Shown here piece after piece: positions 15,064-22,477 of a stretch of 30,925 nt of DNA. The notes under the pieces were generated by a model. That model was not told the origin of the DNA. It saw nothing but the letters and a program-made list of their open reading frames with translations, and searched no databases. The translations under genes and the position numbers were made by a program. Each line of letters opens with the position of its first letter. Positions within the stretch are counted from its first letter, which is position 1. The DNA comes from a bacterium (lineage in GTDB: Bacteria; Actinomycetota; Thermoleophilia; Solirubrobacterales; 70-9): the NCBI GenBank assembly GCA_002919115.1, contig PKER01000009.1, positions 1 to 30,925 on the forward strand. The letters run 5' to 3'.

Positions 15064-15941
15064 TCGGCCGCGCCTGGAAGTGGCTTCGCCGCAACGCGAT
15101 CGTCATCTACGGCGTGATCGCGGTCCTGTACCTGCTGCTGCCGCTGTTTCTGATCGCGGTCTTCTCGTTCAACGACCCGTCGGGGAAGTTCAACTACACG
15201 TGGGAGGGCTTCACGCTCGACCACTGGAAGAACGCCTTCGGTATCCCCGACCTGACCGACGCGTTCATCACCAGCCTCCAGCTCGCGGCGCTCTCGACGG
15301 TCGTGGCGACGCTGCTCGGCACGCTGCTTGCGATGGGGCTCGTGCGCTACGAGTTCTTCGGGCGCAAGACGGCGAACTTCCTGATCGTGATCCCGATGGC
15401 GACGCCCGAGGTCGTGATCGGCGCAGCGCTGCTCTCGATGTTCCTGATCTACGGCATCAAGCTGGGCTTCACGACGCTCTTCATCGCCCACGTGATGTTC
15501 TCGATCAGCTTCGTGGTGGTCGTCGTGCGCTCGCGGCTGATCGGCTTCGACCGCCGGCTGGAGGAGGCGGCGCGCGACCTCGGGGCTAACGCGTTCGAGA
15601 CGTTCAGGCTGGTGACCCTGCCGCTGCTCATGCCGGGCATCGTCGGGGCCGCCCTGCTCTCCTTCGCCCTCTCGATCGACGACTTCGTGATCTCGCAGTT
15701 CAACGCGGGCGACACGGTCACGTTCCCGCTCTGGATCTACGGCGCGGCGCAGCGCGGCATCCCCGTCGAGGTCTACGTGATCGCGACGATGCTGTTCATC
15801 GCCACCGCCGCGGCCATGGTGTTCACGGTCTGGCAGCAGCGGCGCGCCGAGAAGATGGCGTGGATCCTCCCCGAGGAGGAGGTCGACGCGCGGCTCGAGG
15901 CCCGCCCGGGGCCGCCGGCGCCTGGCGTCCTCGGCGGTTGA
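15060..15941 (+). CDS. potC: Polyamine ABC transporter permease
   Basis: A 293-residue second permease of the complex with about six membrane segments. VLYLLLPLFLIAVFSFNDP at the N-terminus and ALSIDDFVISQF near residue 205 are PotC marks. The coupling loop is EEAARDLGANAFETFRLVTLPLLMPGI. The ATG at 15060 overlaps the potB stop by four bases. The C-terminus extends about 25 residues past the last membrane segment into an acidic tail. It is the last gene of the transporter operon; no clear terminator follows. Confidence 0.93.
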   Translation: MIGRAWKWLRRNAIVIYGVIAVLYLLLPLFLIAVFSFNDPSGKFNYTWEGFTLDHWKNAFGIPDLTDAFITSLQLAALSTVVATLLGTLLAMGLVRYEFFGRKTANFLIVIPMATPEVVIGAALLSMFLIYGIKLGFTTLFIAHVMFSISFVVVVVRSRLIGFDRRLEEAARDLGANAFETFRLVTLPLLMPGIVGAALLSFALSIDDFVISQFNAGDTVTFPLWIYGAAQRGIPVEVYVIATMLFIATAAAMVFTVWQQRRAEKMAWILPEEEVDARLEARPGPPAPGVLGG

Positions 15942-15987
15942 TCCGCACCGCCCGGCGCGTCTACACAACGCGGCGGGGCCAAGTCGT

Positions 15988-15993
15988 GATACT
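15988..15993 (+). promoter_or_regulatory. Putative -10 box of the sigma factor gene
   Basis: GATACT ends 6 nt before the GTG at 16000 and 9 nt before the ATG at 16003, so the transcript would be leaderless or nearly so. The nearby AGAGG is too close to either start codon to be a normal ribosome site. Confidence 0.3.
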
Positions 15994-15999
15994 CAGAGG

Positions 16000-16782
16000 G
16001 TGATGGTCGATGGTTCCGCCCCTCGGCGTAGCGAGCGGCTCGCTGACGAGGAGGAGCTTCTCCGGCGCTACCACCGCACGCGGGACCCAGCGGTGCGCGA
16101 GGAGCTCGTCGCTCGCTTCATGCCGCTCGCTCGCAGCCTCGCCAACCGCTACGCGGGTGGCAGCGAGCCGACCGAGGACCTCCACCAGGTGGCGAGCCTG
16201 GGCCTCGTCAAGGCGATCGACGGCTTCGACCCCACGCTCGGCCACAGCTTCGCGAGCTACGCGGCGCCCACCATCCTCGGCGAGCTCAAGCGCCACTTCC
16301 GCGACCGCAGCCGCCAGGTCCACATGCCGCGCGGCCTGCAGGAGCGCATCGCGCTGATCGAGCGCGCGATCGACGAGCTGCCCACCGAGCTCGGCTACCA
16401 GCCGTCGGCCGCGCAGGTCGCCGAGCGCGTCGGGCTCTCGGTCGAGGAGGTGCTCGAGGCGATGGAGGCCGCGAGCGCCCGCCACACGTACTCGCTCGAG
16501 GCCAGCGTGAGCGCCGACGACGAGGAGGGGGCGCGCCTCGGCGACACGATCGGCGAGATCGACCCCGGCTACTCGACCGTCGAGTTCGGCGAGGCGATCT
16601 CACGCACGATCGCCTCGCTGAGCGAGCGCGAGCGGATGATCCTGCACCTGCGCTTCGTCGAGGACCTGACGCAGTCGGAGATCGCCAAGCGCGTCGGCAT
16701 CTCCCAGATGCACGTCTCCCGCCTCTTGCGCCGCGCCCTCGACCAGGTGCGCCGCCAGGTCCCCCGCGCCGAGGACGGCTGA
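16000..16782 (+). CDS. SigB/SigF/SigG-family RNA polymerase sigma factor
   Basis: A 260-residue alternative sigma factor. Region 2 (about 35-100) holds LVARFMPLARSLANRYAGG, DLHQVASLGLVKAIDGFDP and FASYAAPTILGELKRHFRD. Region 3 lies at about 115-190. Region 4 ends with LTQSEIAKRVGISQMHVSRLLRRALDQVR, the promoter -35 recognition helix. The ISQMHVSRL form is typical of the SigB/SigF stress and differentiation group, which is held inactive by an RsbW-type kinase. Such a kinase and its STAS antagonist are encoded convergently just downstream. GTG 16000 and ATG 16003 differ by one residue and cannot be separated. Confidence 0.92.
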   Translation: MMVDGSAPRRSERLADEEELLRRYHRTRDPAVREELVARFMPLARSLANRYAGGSEPTEDLHQVASLGLVKAIDGFDPTLGHSFASYAAPTILGELKRHFRDRSRQVHMPRGLQERIALIERAIDELPTELGYQPSAAQVAERVGLSVEEVLEAMEAASARHTYSLEASVSADDEEGARLGDTIGEIDPGYSTVEFGEAISRTIASLSERERMILHLRFVEDLTQSEIAKRVGISQMHVSRLLRRALDQVRRQVPRAEDG

Positions 16783-16819
16783 CCCCCCGCACCGTTCAGG
16801 GGGCAGGGGCGGCCCCAAA

Positions 16820-16930
16820 CCGCACGTTCAGCCCTGGTGTTCGAAAAACGCACACTACGGCTGAACGTCCCGCCGGCCGGGACGTTCAGCCCACGTATGC
16901 GAAAAACGACGACCAGGGCTGAACGTGCGG
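16820..16930. repeat. Four-armed palindromic repeat with conserved CGAAAAACG loops
   Basis: Four copies of the arm ACGTTCAGCC occur in alternating orientation at 16824-16833, 16859-16868, 16882-16891 and 16917-16926. The outermost arms extend to a perfect 19-bp inverted repeat (16820-16838 with 16912-16930), and the inner pair to 14 bp (16859-16872 with 16878-16891). The two lateral loops share CGAAAAACG at 16842-16850 and 16900-16908. It fills the gap between the convergent sigma factor and kinase genes. Bidirectional termination, a processed RNA or a dispersed repeat are possible. Confidence 0.8.
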
Positions 16931-16959
16931 TCGCGCGAGCGTCAACCGCGAACTCGCGC

Positions 16960-17805
16960 CTACTCCCCGTCCTCCGCGACGCCCGCGGCGCGGTGGTCGC
17001 GGGAGAGCTCGATCACGACGAAGTCGCCCTGCTTGTCGGTCTCGACGGCGACACGGTCGGCGAGCTTCGCGAGCGAGAAGTCCATCCCGGGGACCTCCAT
17101 GTGCTCCATGAGCCGCTGGGCGCCGCCGTCCACGAACGGGCCGACGCGCATCCACAGCGTGCCGGGCTCGGGCTCGTCGAGCTCGACGCCCACGCGCTTG
17201 TCTGCGAAGTCGCCCGCGTCGTGCGAGGAGATCACGTCGCCGATCAGCACGCCGTCGGACATGCGGTCGAGCGAGAACCCGACGCGGGTCGCGGCGATCG
17301 CCATGACCCGCGCGATGACCTGGCGGGCCGCATCGCCCGTGACCGCGACCTCGGCCTCACGCGGCGGCGCGGGCGACGACTGCTGCACGGGCTCCGCGGC
17401 GCCCTGCAGGCCGAGGCGCACGCGCACCTCGGTGCCGCCGTCGAGCGGCGCGAAGACCTCGAAGCGGTCGGCGAGCGACGCGATCAGCGGCAGGCCCAGG
17501 CGCAGCGACTGGCCGCGCGCGTCGGCGGGGCGCGGCCGGAACCCGACGCCCCAGTCGCGCACGGAGAGGGTCACCTCGCCCGCGGCGACCCGCGCGCGGA
17601 CCTCGATCCTGCCCTCGGAGTCGTCGGGGTAGGCGTGAACCACCGAGTTCATGCACGCCTCGGTGGCGATCTGCTTGAGGTCGGACAGCGTCGCCTCGTC
17701 CATCCCGGTGGCATCCCCCAGGCCGGCGAGCGCCTGGCGAACCAGGGCTAGGTTCTCGGCTCGGGCGGCGACCGCGAGCCGTAGCTCGGTCGCCGAACCG
17801 CTCAC
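16960..17805 (-). CDS. RsbW-like anti-sigma kinase with a second, degenerate domain
   Basis: A 281-residue protein. Residues 5-135 are a GHKL/HATPase domain of the RsbW/SpoIIAB type: the N-box is E49-A-C-M-N53-S-V-V-H57 and the G1 box is DWGVG (84-88). In the family this domain binds the sigma factor and phosphorylates a STAS protein. After a Pro/Gln linker (137-150), residues 151-270 follow a similar strand pattern (FSLDRMSDGVLIGD, LWMRVGPF, LADRVAVET, FVVIELSR) but lack the N-box asparagine and glycine loops. This looks like a degenerate second copy. The GTG at 17805 overlaps the STAS gene stop as GTGA. The sigma gene lies convergently downstream. That it controls that sigma factor is inferred. 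Confidence 0.8.
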   Translation of the reverse strand: MSGSATELRLAVAARAENLALVRQALAGLGDATGMDEATLSDLKQIATEACMNSVVHAYPDDSEGRIEVRARVAAGEVTLSVRDWGVGFRPRPADARGQSLRLGLPLIASLADRFEVFAPLDGGTEVRVRLGLQGAAEPVQQSSPAPPREAEVAVTGDAARQVIARVMAIAATRVGFSLDRMSDGVLIGDVISSHDAGDFADKRVGVELDEPEPGTLWMRVGPFVDGGAQRLMEHMEVPGMDFSLAKLADRVAVETDKQGDFVVIELSRDHRAAGVAEDGE

Positions 17806-18245
17806 GCCGATCCCGTCCTCTGACGGATGGCTTCGAGTGCCGCGTCCACGCTTTCGTGCACTGGCAGCTCGCGCCGCAGGCCGGTCACGTCGAGCACGCG
17901 ATTGACCGGCTCCGAGGAGCCGTCGCAGGCAACGCCGTAACCCTTCTGCTTCTCGGTCGCCTGGCGGCGGCCCTCGAGAATCGCGCCGAGGATCGAGGAA
18001 TCGATGAACGTGGCCTGGCAGAGGTCAACCACGACCGCCCCTTGCTCGTTTTGGGCGCGTTCAAGCGCGGCGCGAACCTGATTGACGGTGCCGAGATCGT
18101 GCTCGCCGACCAACGCGACGACGCCGACGCCGTCAACCGGGCTCGAGACTCGAACCTCTCCCGGAATCGCCACTACGCGAGCATACCCAGGATCAGAATT
18201 CGCCTCCCGCATGGTGCGCAGGCGCCGCAGCAAACCGCCGATCAC
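17802..18245 (-). CDS. STAS anti-anti-sigma factor (RsbV-like)
   Basis: Up to 147 residues with a STAS domain from about 32 to 140. VRVSSPVDGVGVVALVGEHDLGT begins it, and the phosphorylation loop reads FIDSSILGAI with serines at 83-84. In partner switching the unphosphorylated protein binds the RsbW-like kinase and frees the sigma factor. The GTG at 18245 has no ribosome site and lies too close to the predicted -10. The ATG at 18212 (MREANSD) is the better alternative, giving 136 residues. Its stop overlaps the kinase start, so the two are co-translated. Confidence 0.85.
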   Translation of the reverse strand: MIGGLLRRLRTMREANSDPGYARVVAIPGEVRVSSPVDGVGVVALVGEHDLGTVNQVRAALERAQNEQGAVVVDLCQATFIDSSILGAILEGRRQATEKQKGYGVACDGSSEPVNRVLDVTGLRRELPVHESVDAALEAIRQRTGSA

Positions 18246-18248
18246 GTC

Positions 18249-18273
18249 TAACCCGTACCCGTCACGGCGAAAC
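18249..18273 (-). promoter_or_regulatory. SigB/SigF-type promoter candidate for rsbV-rsbW
   Basis: On the minus strand GTTT (18270-18273) and GGGTTA (18249-18254) are 15 nt apart, close to the GTTT-N(12-17)-GGGTAT pattern of SigB/SigF promoters. The start would fall near 18242, favouring the ATG at 18212 as start codon. Confidence 0.45.
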
Positions 18274-18367
18274 GGCTAACCCGCGTGCGGCAGGCCGGGC
18301 GCCCGAACTCGACGAATCGGCCAATCCCCCGCGCACTCCTTGTACTGGCGCCGATCGCGGCCACAGG

Positions 18368-18373
18368 TAGCAT
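18368..18373 (+). promoter_or_regulatory. Putative -10 box (TAGCAT) of the aldehyde dehydrogenase-mmsA pair
   Basis: TAGCAT fits TANNNT and ends 12 nt before the ATG at 18386 (6 nt before an in-frame TTG at 18380). No Shine-Dalgarno sequence is seen. TTGTAC at 18340-18345 is too far upstream to be a normal -35. Confidence 0.35.
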
Positions 18374-18385
18374 CGCTTCTTGGGA

Positions 18386-19897
18386 ATGGCTAGCTACGAG
18401 ACGCGTTTGCTGATCGGGGGCGAGCTCGTGGCCGGCACGGGCGCACCGCTCGATGTCGAGAACCCCTACACGGAGGAGACGATCGCCACCGTGGGGAGCG
18501 CCTCCGCGCAGGAGCTCGACGCGGCGATCGCGGCAGCGCGCGAGGCCGCGCCCTCCTGGGCGGCGACGCCCGCCGTCGAGCGCGCCGAGATGCTGCACGA
18601 GGTGGCGACGCGCATCCGCGCGCGCACCGACGAGCTCGCCAGGCTGATGACCGCCGAGGGCGGCAAGCCGCTGATCGAGAACTCCGACGAGGTCGGCTGG
18701 ACCGCCGCCGCGTTCGACTACTACGCGGAGATCGGCCGCGACTCCGCCGGCCGGGTGATCCCGCCGATCGAGTCCACCCAGCTCGCGATGGTCGTGAAGG
18801 ACCCGCTGGGCGTCGTGGGCTGCATCGTGCCCTGGAACTACCCGCTGCTGCTCTTGGCGTGGAAGCTCGCGCCGGCGCTCGCCGCGGGCAACACGACCGT
18901 CTGCAAGCCCTCGGAGCTCACGCCCCTCTCCACGCTGGCCCTCGCGCCCTGCTTCGACCACCTGCCCCCCGGCGTGGTCAACCTGGTCGCGGGCGACGGC
19001 GATGTCGGCGCCGCGATCGCGGCCGACGAGCGGATCGACGCCGTCGCCTTCACCGGCTCGGTGGAGACCGGCAAGAAGGTCGCGGCCGCCTGCACGGCGC
19101 GCATGGCCCGCATGAACCTGGAGATGGGCGGCAAGGACGCGTTCATCGTCTGCTCCGACGTCGCCGGCGAGCTCAGCGTCGCCGCGCGCGGCGGCGTGTG
19201 GGCCGCGTTCCTGAACGCCGGCCAGGTCTGCACCTCGGCCGAGCGCTTCTACGTGATGAGCGACGTCTACGACGACTACCTCAACGCCTTCGTCGAGACC
19301 ACGCGCGGGCTCGTCGTCGGCGACCCCATGGACCCCTCGACCGACATCGGGCCGATGGTCTCGGCCGCGCAGCGCGCCAAGGTGGAGCGCCAGCTCGCCG
19401 AAGCGGTCGACGCCGGGGGCGAGGTGCTGGTCGGCGGCGACCGCGCGGGCCAGGAACGCGGCCACTTCCTGGCGCCCGCCGTGGTGGTCGGCGCCCCCGA
19501 CAAGACGGCAGTCTGGCGCGAGGAGACCTTCGGCCCCGTCGCGCCCCTGCGGCCCGTGCGCACGCTCGATGAGGCGATCGCCCTCGCCAACTCGACCCCC
19601 TACGGGCTCGGCGCGAACGTCTACACGCGCGACCTAGCCACGATGCTGCGCTGCATGCGCGAGCTGCGCGCCGGCACCGTCTGGTTCAACGACCCGCTGA
19701 CCGACAACGACGCGGGGCCCTTCGGCGGGTTCAAGCAGTCCGGCCTCGGCCGCGAGCTGGGGCGCGAGGGACTCGAGGCTTTCCAGGAGACCAAGCACGT
19801 ACACGTCGAGACGGAGATTGCGCCCAAGGAGTGGTGGTACCCGTACTCGCAATACAACGCCGCGGCGCAGCAGCCGCGTGACGGAGGTGGAGCATGA
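18386..19897 (+). CDS. Aldehyde dehydrogenase (betaine/aminoaldehyde dehydrogenase-like)
   Basis: A 503-residue NAD-dependent aldehyde dehydrogenase. Seen are IVPWNYP (147-153), FTGSVETGK (222-230), the general base in NLEMGGKD (E246) and the catalytic cysteine in NAGQVCTS (C282). The WFNDPLTDNDAGPFGGFKQSGLGRELG ending is common in betaine- and aminoaldehyde dehydrogenases. The C-terminus (EWWYPYSQYN and beyond) is longer than usual. The ATG at 18386 keeps the conserved first strand. A TTG at 18380 would add two residues. It is coupled by an ATGA overlap to the MmsA-like gene, so the two probably act in one pathway. The exact aldehyde is unknown. Confidence 0.88.
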   Translation: MASYETRLLIGGELVAGTGAPLDVENPYTEETIATVGSASAQELDAAIAAAREAAPSWAATPAVERAEMLHEVATRIRARTDELARLMTAEGGKPLIENSDEVGWTAAAFDYYAEIGRDSAGRVIPPIESTQLAMVVKDPLGVVGCIVPWNYPLLLLAWKLAPALAAGNTTVCKPSELTPLSTLALAPCFDHLPPGVVNLVAGDGDVGAAIAADERIDAVAFTGSVETGKKVAAACTARMARMNLEMGGKDAFIVCSDVAGELSVAARGGVWAAFLNAGQVCTSAERFYVMSDVYDDYLNAFVETTRGLVVGDPMDPSTDIGPMVSAAQRAKVERQLAEAVDAGGEVLVGGDRAGQERGHFLAPAVVVGAPDKTAVWREETFGPVAPLRPVRTLDEAIALANSTPYGLGANVYTRDLATMLRCMRELRAGTVWFNDPLTDNDAGPFGGFKQSGLGRELGREGLEAFQETKHVHVETEIAPKEWWYPYSQYNAAAQQPRDGGGA

Positions 19898-21396
19898 AGC
19901 CCGTGGCCGAGTCGCCAGTCGCCAGTCGCCAGTCTCAGGGGGGCGGTGCCCGCGTCCTCCGCAACTACGTCGGGGGTGAGTGGGTCGACGTAGACGGCGT
20001 CGAGCTGCTCGACGACATCAACCCCGCCACCGGGGAGGTCGCCGCCCAGGTGCCGCTGAGCAGCGCCGCCCACGTGGACGCCGCCGTGCGCGCGGCCCAG
20101 GAGGCTTTCCCGGCGTGGCGCGCCACGCCGCCGCAGAAGCGCGCCCGCGCGGTCATGGCGCTGCGCGAGGCGCTCTGGGAGCGCCAGGAGGAGATCGCCC
20201 GCCTGGTCACCGAGGACATGGGCAAGACGCTCGCCGACGCGCGGGGCGAGGTGCTGCGCGGCATCGAGTCGACCGAGGCCGCCACGGCGATCCCGCACCT
20301 GCTCAAGGGCGAGAACCTCGAGGGCGTCGCCAACGGCGTGGACGTCGAGCTGGTGCGCCAGCCGGTGGGCGTCGTCGCGGCGATCACCCCGTTCAACTTC
20401 CCCGCGATGATCCCGCTGTGGTTCCTGCCGTTCGCGATCGCGTGCGGGAACACGTTCATCCTCAAGCCGTCGGAGCGCGACCCGCGGCCGGCGGAGCTGA
20501 TCTTCGAGCTCATCGACGGGATCGACGCGATCCCCGCGGGCGTCTGCAACCTCGTCCACGGCGCGCACGACGCGGTCAACGGCATCCTCGACCACCCCGG
20601 GATCGAGGCGGTCTCGTTCGTGGGCCAGGCCTCGACCGCGCGGTACGTCGCTGAGCGCTCCGCCGCGAACGGCAAGCGCTGCCAGGCGCTCGGCGGGGCC
20701 AAGAACTCGCTCGTCGTGATGCCGGACGCCGACCTCGACGTGACGGTCCCGGCGATCATGAGCTCGTCGTTCGGCGCCGCGGGCCAGCGCTGCCTCGCCG
20801 GCTCGGTGGTCGTCCTCGTCGGCGACCGCGAGCGCCAGGACGAGGTGCTCGCCGCGATCCGCGACGCCGCCGCCGAGCTCGAGGCGGGCGCCGGCGACAA
20901 GGAGGACGTCGAGGTCTGCCCGCTGGTCGGGCCCGAGGCGCGCGACCGCGTCACGGGGGCGCTCGAGCGCGCGCTCGCCGACGGCACCGCCGAGCTCGTG
21001 CTCGACGGCCGCTCGACGGCCAACGAGGCCGGCACGCTGCTCGGCCCGACGATCGTCGAGGTCTCCGACCGCGAGTCGGAGGTCGCGCGCGAGGAGCTCT
21101 TCGGGCCGCTGCTCGCGGTGGTGCGCGTGAGCGACCTGGACGAGGCGCTGGAGTTCGTGAACGGCTCGCGCTACGGCAACGCCGGCTCGATCTTCACCAC
21201 CTCGGGAGAGGCCGCGCGGCGCTACCGCTTCGGCGTCGAGGCGGGGATGATCGGCGTGAACGTCGGCGTCGCCGCGCCGGTCGCGTGGTTCCCGTTCTCG
21301 GGCTGGAAGGACTCGATCGACGGCGACCTGCACGCCAACGGCAACGACGCCGTCGAGTTCTACACGCGCAAGAAGGTCGTCACCTCGCGCTGGTGA
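19894..21396 (+). CDS. mmsA: CoA-acylating (methyl)malonate-semialdehyde dehydrogenase
   Basis: A 500-residue aldehyde dehydrogenase of the MmsA group. The catalytic cysteine is in FGAAGQRCLAG (C300). The usual general-base glutamate is replaced, the motif reading QALGGAKN (264-271). That is characteristic of the CoA-dependent MMSDH branch, which converts malonate or methylmalonate semialdehyde to acetyl- or propionyl-CoA. ITPFNFPAMIPLWFLPFAIACGNTFILKPSE also fits. The first 20 residues (ESPVASRQSQ) are poorly conserved and come from three 7-nt GTCGCCA repeats. The ATG overlaps the preceding stop. It ends 7 bp from the convergent dinB stop. Valine, inositol or beta-alanine breakdown are the usual roles; the amine genes nearby favour beta-alanine. 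Confidence 0.88.
   Translation: MKPVAESPVASRQSQGGGARVLRNYVGGEWVDVDGVELLDDINPATGEVAAQVPLSSAAHVDAAVRAAQEAFPAWRATPPQKRARAVMALREALWERQEEIARLVTEDMGKTLADARGEVLRGIESTEAATAIPHLLKGENLEGVANGVDVELVRQPVGVVAAITPFNFPAMIPLWFLPFAIACGNTFILKPSERDPRPAELIFELIDGIDAIPAGVCNLVHGAHDAVNGILDHPGIEAVSFVGQASTARYVAERSAANGKRCQALGGAKNSLVVMPDADLDVTVPAIMSSSFGAAGQRCLAGSVVVLVGDRERQDEVLAAIRDAAAELEAGAGDKEDVEVCPLVGPEARDRVTGALERALADGTAELVLDGRSTANEAGTLLGPTIVEVSDRESEVAREELFGPLLAVVRVSDLDEALEFVNGSRYGNAGSIFTTSGEAARRYRFGVEAGMIGVNVGVAAPVAWFPFSGWKDSIDGDLHANGNDAVEFYTRKKVVTSRW
19911..19931 (+). repeat. Three tandem GTCGCCA heptamers inside the mmsA 5' end
   Basis: Three exact copies of GTCGCCA, followed by GTCTCAG, lie 17 bases after the mmsA start codon. 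Because 7 is not a multiple of 3, gain or loss of one copy would shift the reading frame. Confidence 0.8.
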
Positions 21397-21403
21397 GCGC
21401 GGG

Positions 21404-22471
21404 CTAGCCGGACTCCAGCAGCGTCGGGGTCGCGGGCTCCTCCGCGGCCCCCCGCTCGGCGAAGCCCGCGACGCGCACGCCGAGCAGCCGCACCGGCCGC
21501 TTGGGCGGGTTCTCGCGCAGGAGCTGGCGCGCGACCGCCGCGATCACCTCCGGGTCGTTGGTGCGCTCGCCGATGCTGCGCACCCGCGTGTACGTCGTGA
21601 AGTCGTCGTGGCGCACCTTGATCCCGATCGTGCGCCCGGCGAGGTCGCGCTTGCGCAGCTCCCCGCTCAGCCGCTCCGCCTGCCTTGCGAGCACCTCCTC
21701 CATGCGCCCGCGGTCGGCGATGTCGGTGTCGAAGGTCGTCTCCACCGAGCGGGACTTCGCCTCGCGGTGGGGCGTCACCGGCGAGTCGTCGCGGAAGTGC
21801 GCGCGCTCGTGGAGCATCCGGCCGTGGGTCTCGCCGAAGCGCTCGATCAGGCCCTCCACGGTGCAGCGCTGGAGCTGGCCCAGCGTCTTCACCCCGTAGC
21901 CGTTCAGCTTCGCCGCGGTCTTGGGGCCGATGCCCGGGATCAGGCGCACGGGCGCGTCCTTGAAGCGCTCGACCGCCTGCTCGCGGGTGAGCACGACGAA
22001 CCCGCGCGGCTTCTCGGCGTCGGACGCGACCTTGGCGACCAGCTTGTTGGGCCCGATCCCGACAGAGGCGTCGAGGCGGAGCTCCTCGCGGATGCGGCGG
22101 ACGAGGTCGCTCATCCGGGCGACGGGGTCGGGCACCGAGCTCAGGTCCAGGTAGGCCTCGTCCAACGAGACGGGCTCGATCGGCACGCCCAGCTCGCGCA
22201 TCAGCGCCATCACCTTGCGCGAGACCTCCCGGTAGTAGGCGAAGTCCGGCGGCAGCCAGACCGCGTCCGGGCACAGCCGCCGCGCGCGCGAGGCGGGCAT
22301 CGCCGAGCCCACGCCGTACTTGCGCGCCTCGTACGAGGCGGTCGTGACCACGGCGCGCGGGCCGGTTCCCGACACGATCACCGGCTTGCCGACGAGCTCG
22401 GGGTGGCGCAGCAGCTCGACCGACACGTAGAACGCGTCCATGTCGACGTGCGCGATCGTCCGCCGTGCCAC
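21404..22471 (-). CDS. dinB: DNA polymerase IV (Y-family, translesion)
   Basis: A 355-residue Y-family polymerase. The first catalytic aspartate is in HVDMDAFYVSVE (D10), and the second acidic pair is in SLDEAYLD (D104-E105). PGIGPKTAAKL near residue 185 is the helix-hairpin-helix thumb. The little-finger domain covers about 240-340 (KSRSVETTFDTD, HDDFTTYTR, RLLGVRVAGF). A clear beta-clamp peptide is not seen, though the C-terminal TPTLLE is a weak candidate. The GTG at 22471 is 6 nt downstream of a TACCCT box, suggesting a leaderless transcript. An out-of-frame ATG overlaps it. Confidence 0.93.
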   Translation of the reverse strand: MARRTIAHVDMDAFYVSVELLRHPELVGKPVIVSGTGPRAVVTTASYEARKYGVGSAMPASRARRLCPDAVWLPPDFAYYREVSRKVMALMRELGVPIEPVSLDEAYLDLSSVPDPVARMSDLVRRIREELRLDASVGIGPNKLVAKVASDAEKPRGFVVLTREQAVERFKDAPVRLIPGIGPKTAAKLNGYGVKTLGQLQRCTVEGLIERFGETHGRMLHERAHFRDDSPVTPHREAKSRSVETTFDTDIADRGRMEEVLARQAERLSGELRKRDLAGRTIGIKVRHDDFTTYTRVRSIGERTNDPEVIAAVARQLLRENPPKRPVRLLGVRVAGFAERGAAEEPATPTLLESG

Positions 22472-22477
22472 ATACCC

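Noticed and set aside
16820..16930. CRISPR array or integron attC site
   Set aside because: There are only two units of inverted, not direct, repeats, no spacers of constant size and no cas or integrase genes nearby. attC core sites were not seen.
22472..22477. GGGTAT as a SigB-type -10 for dinB
   Set aside because: It lies directly against the GTG start, so transcription would begin inside the gene, and no GTTT lies at the right distance. The adjacent TACCCT fits better.
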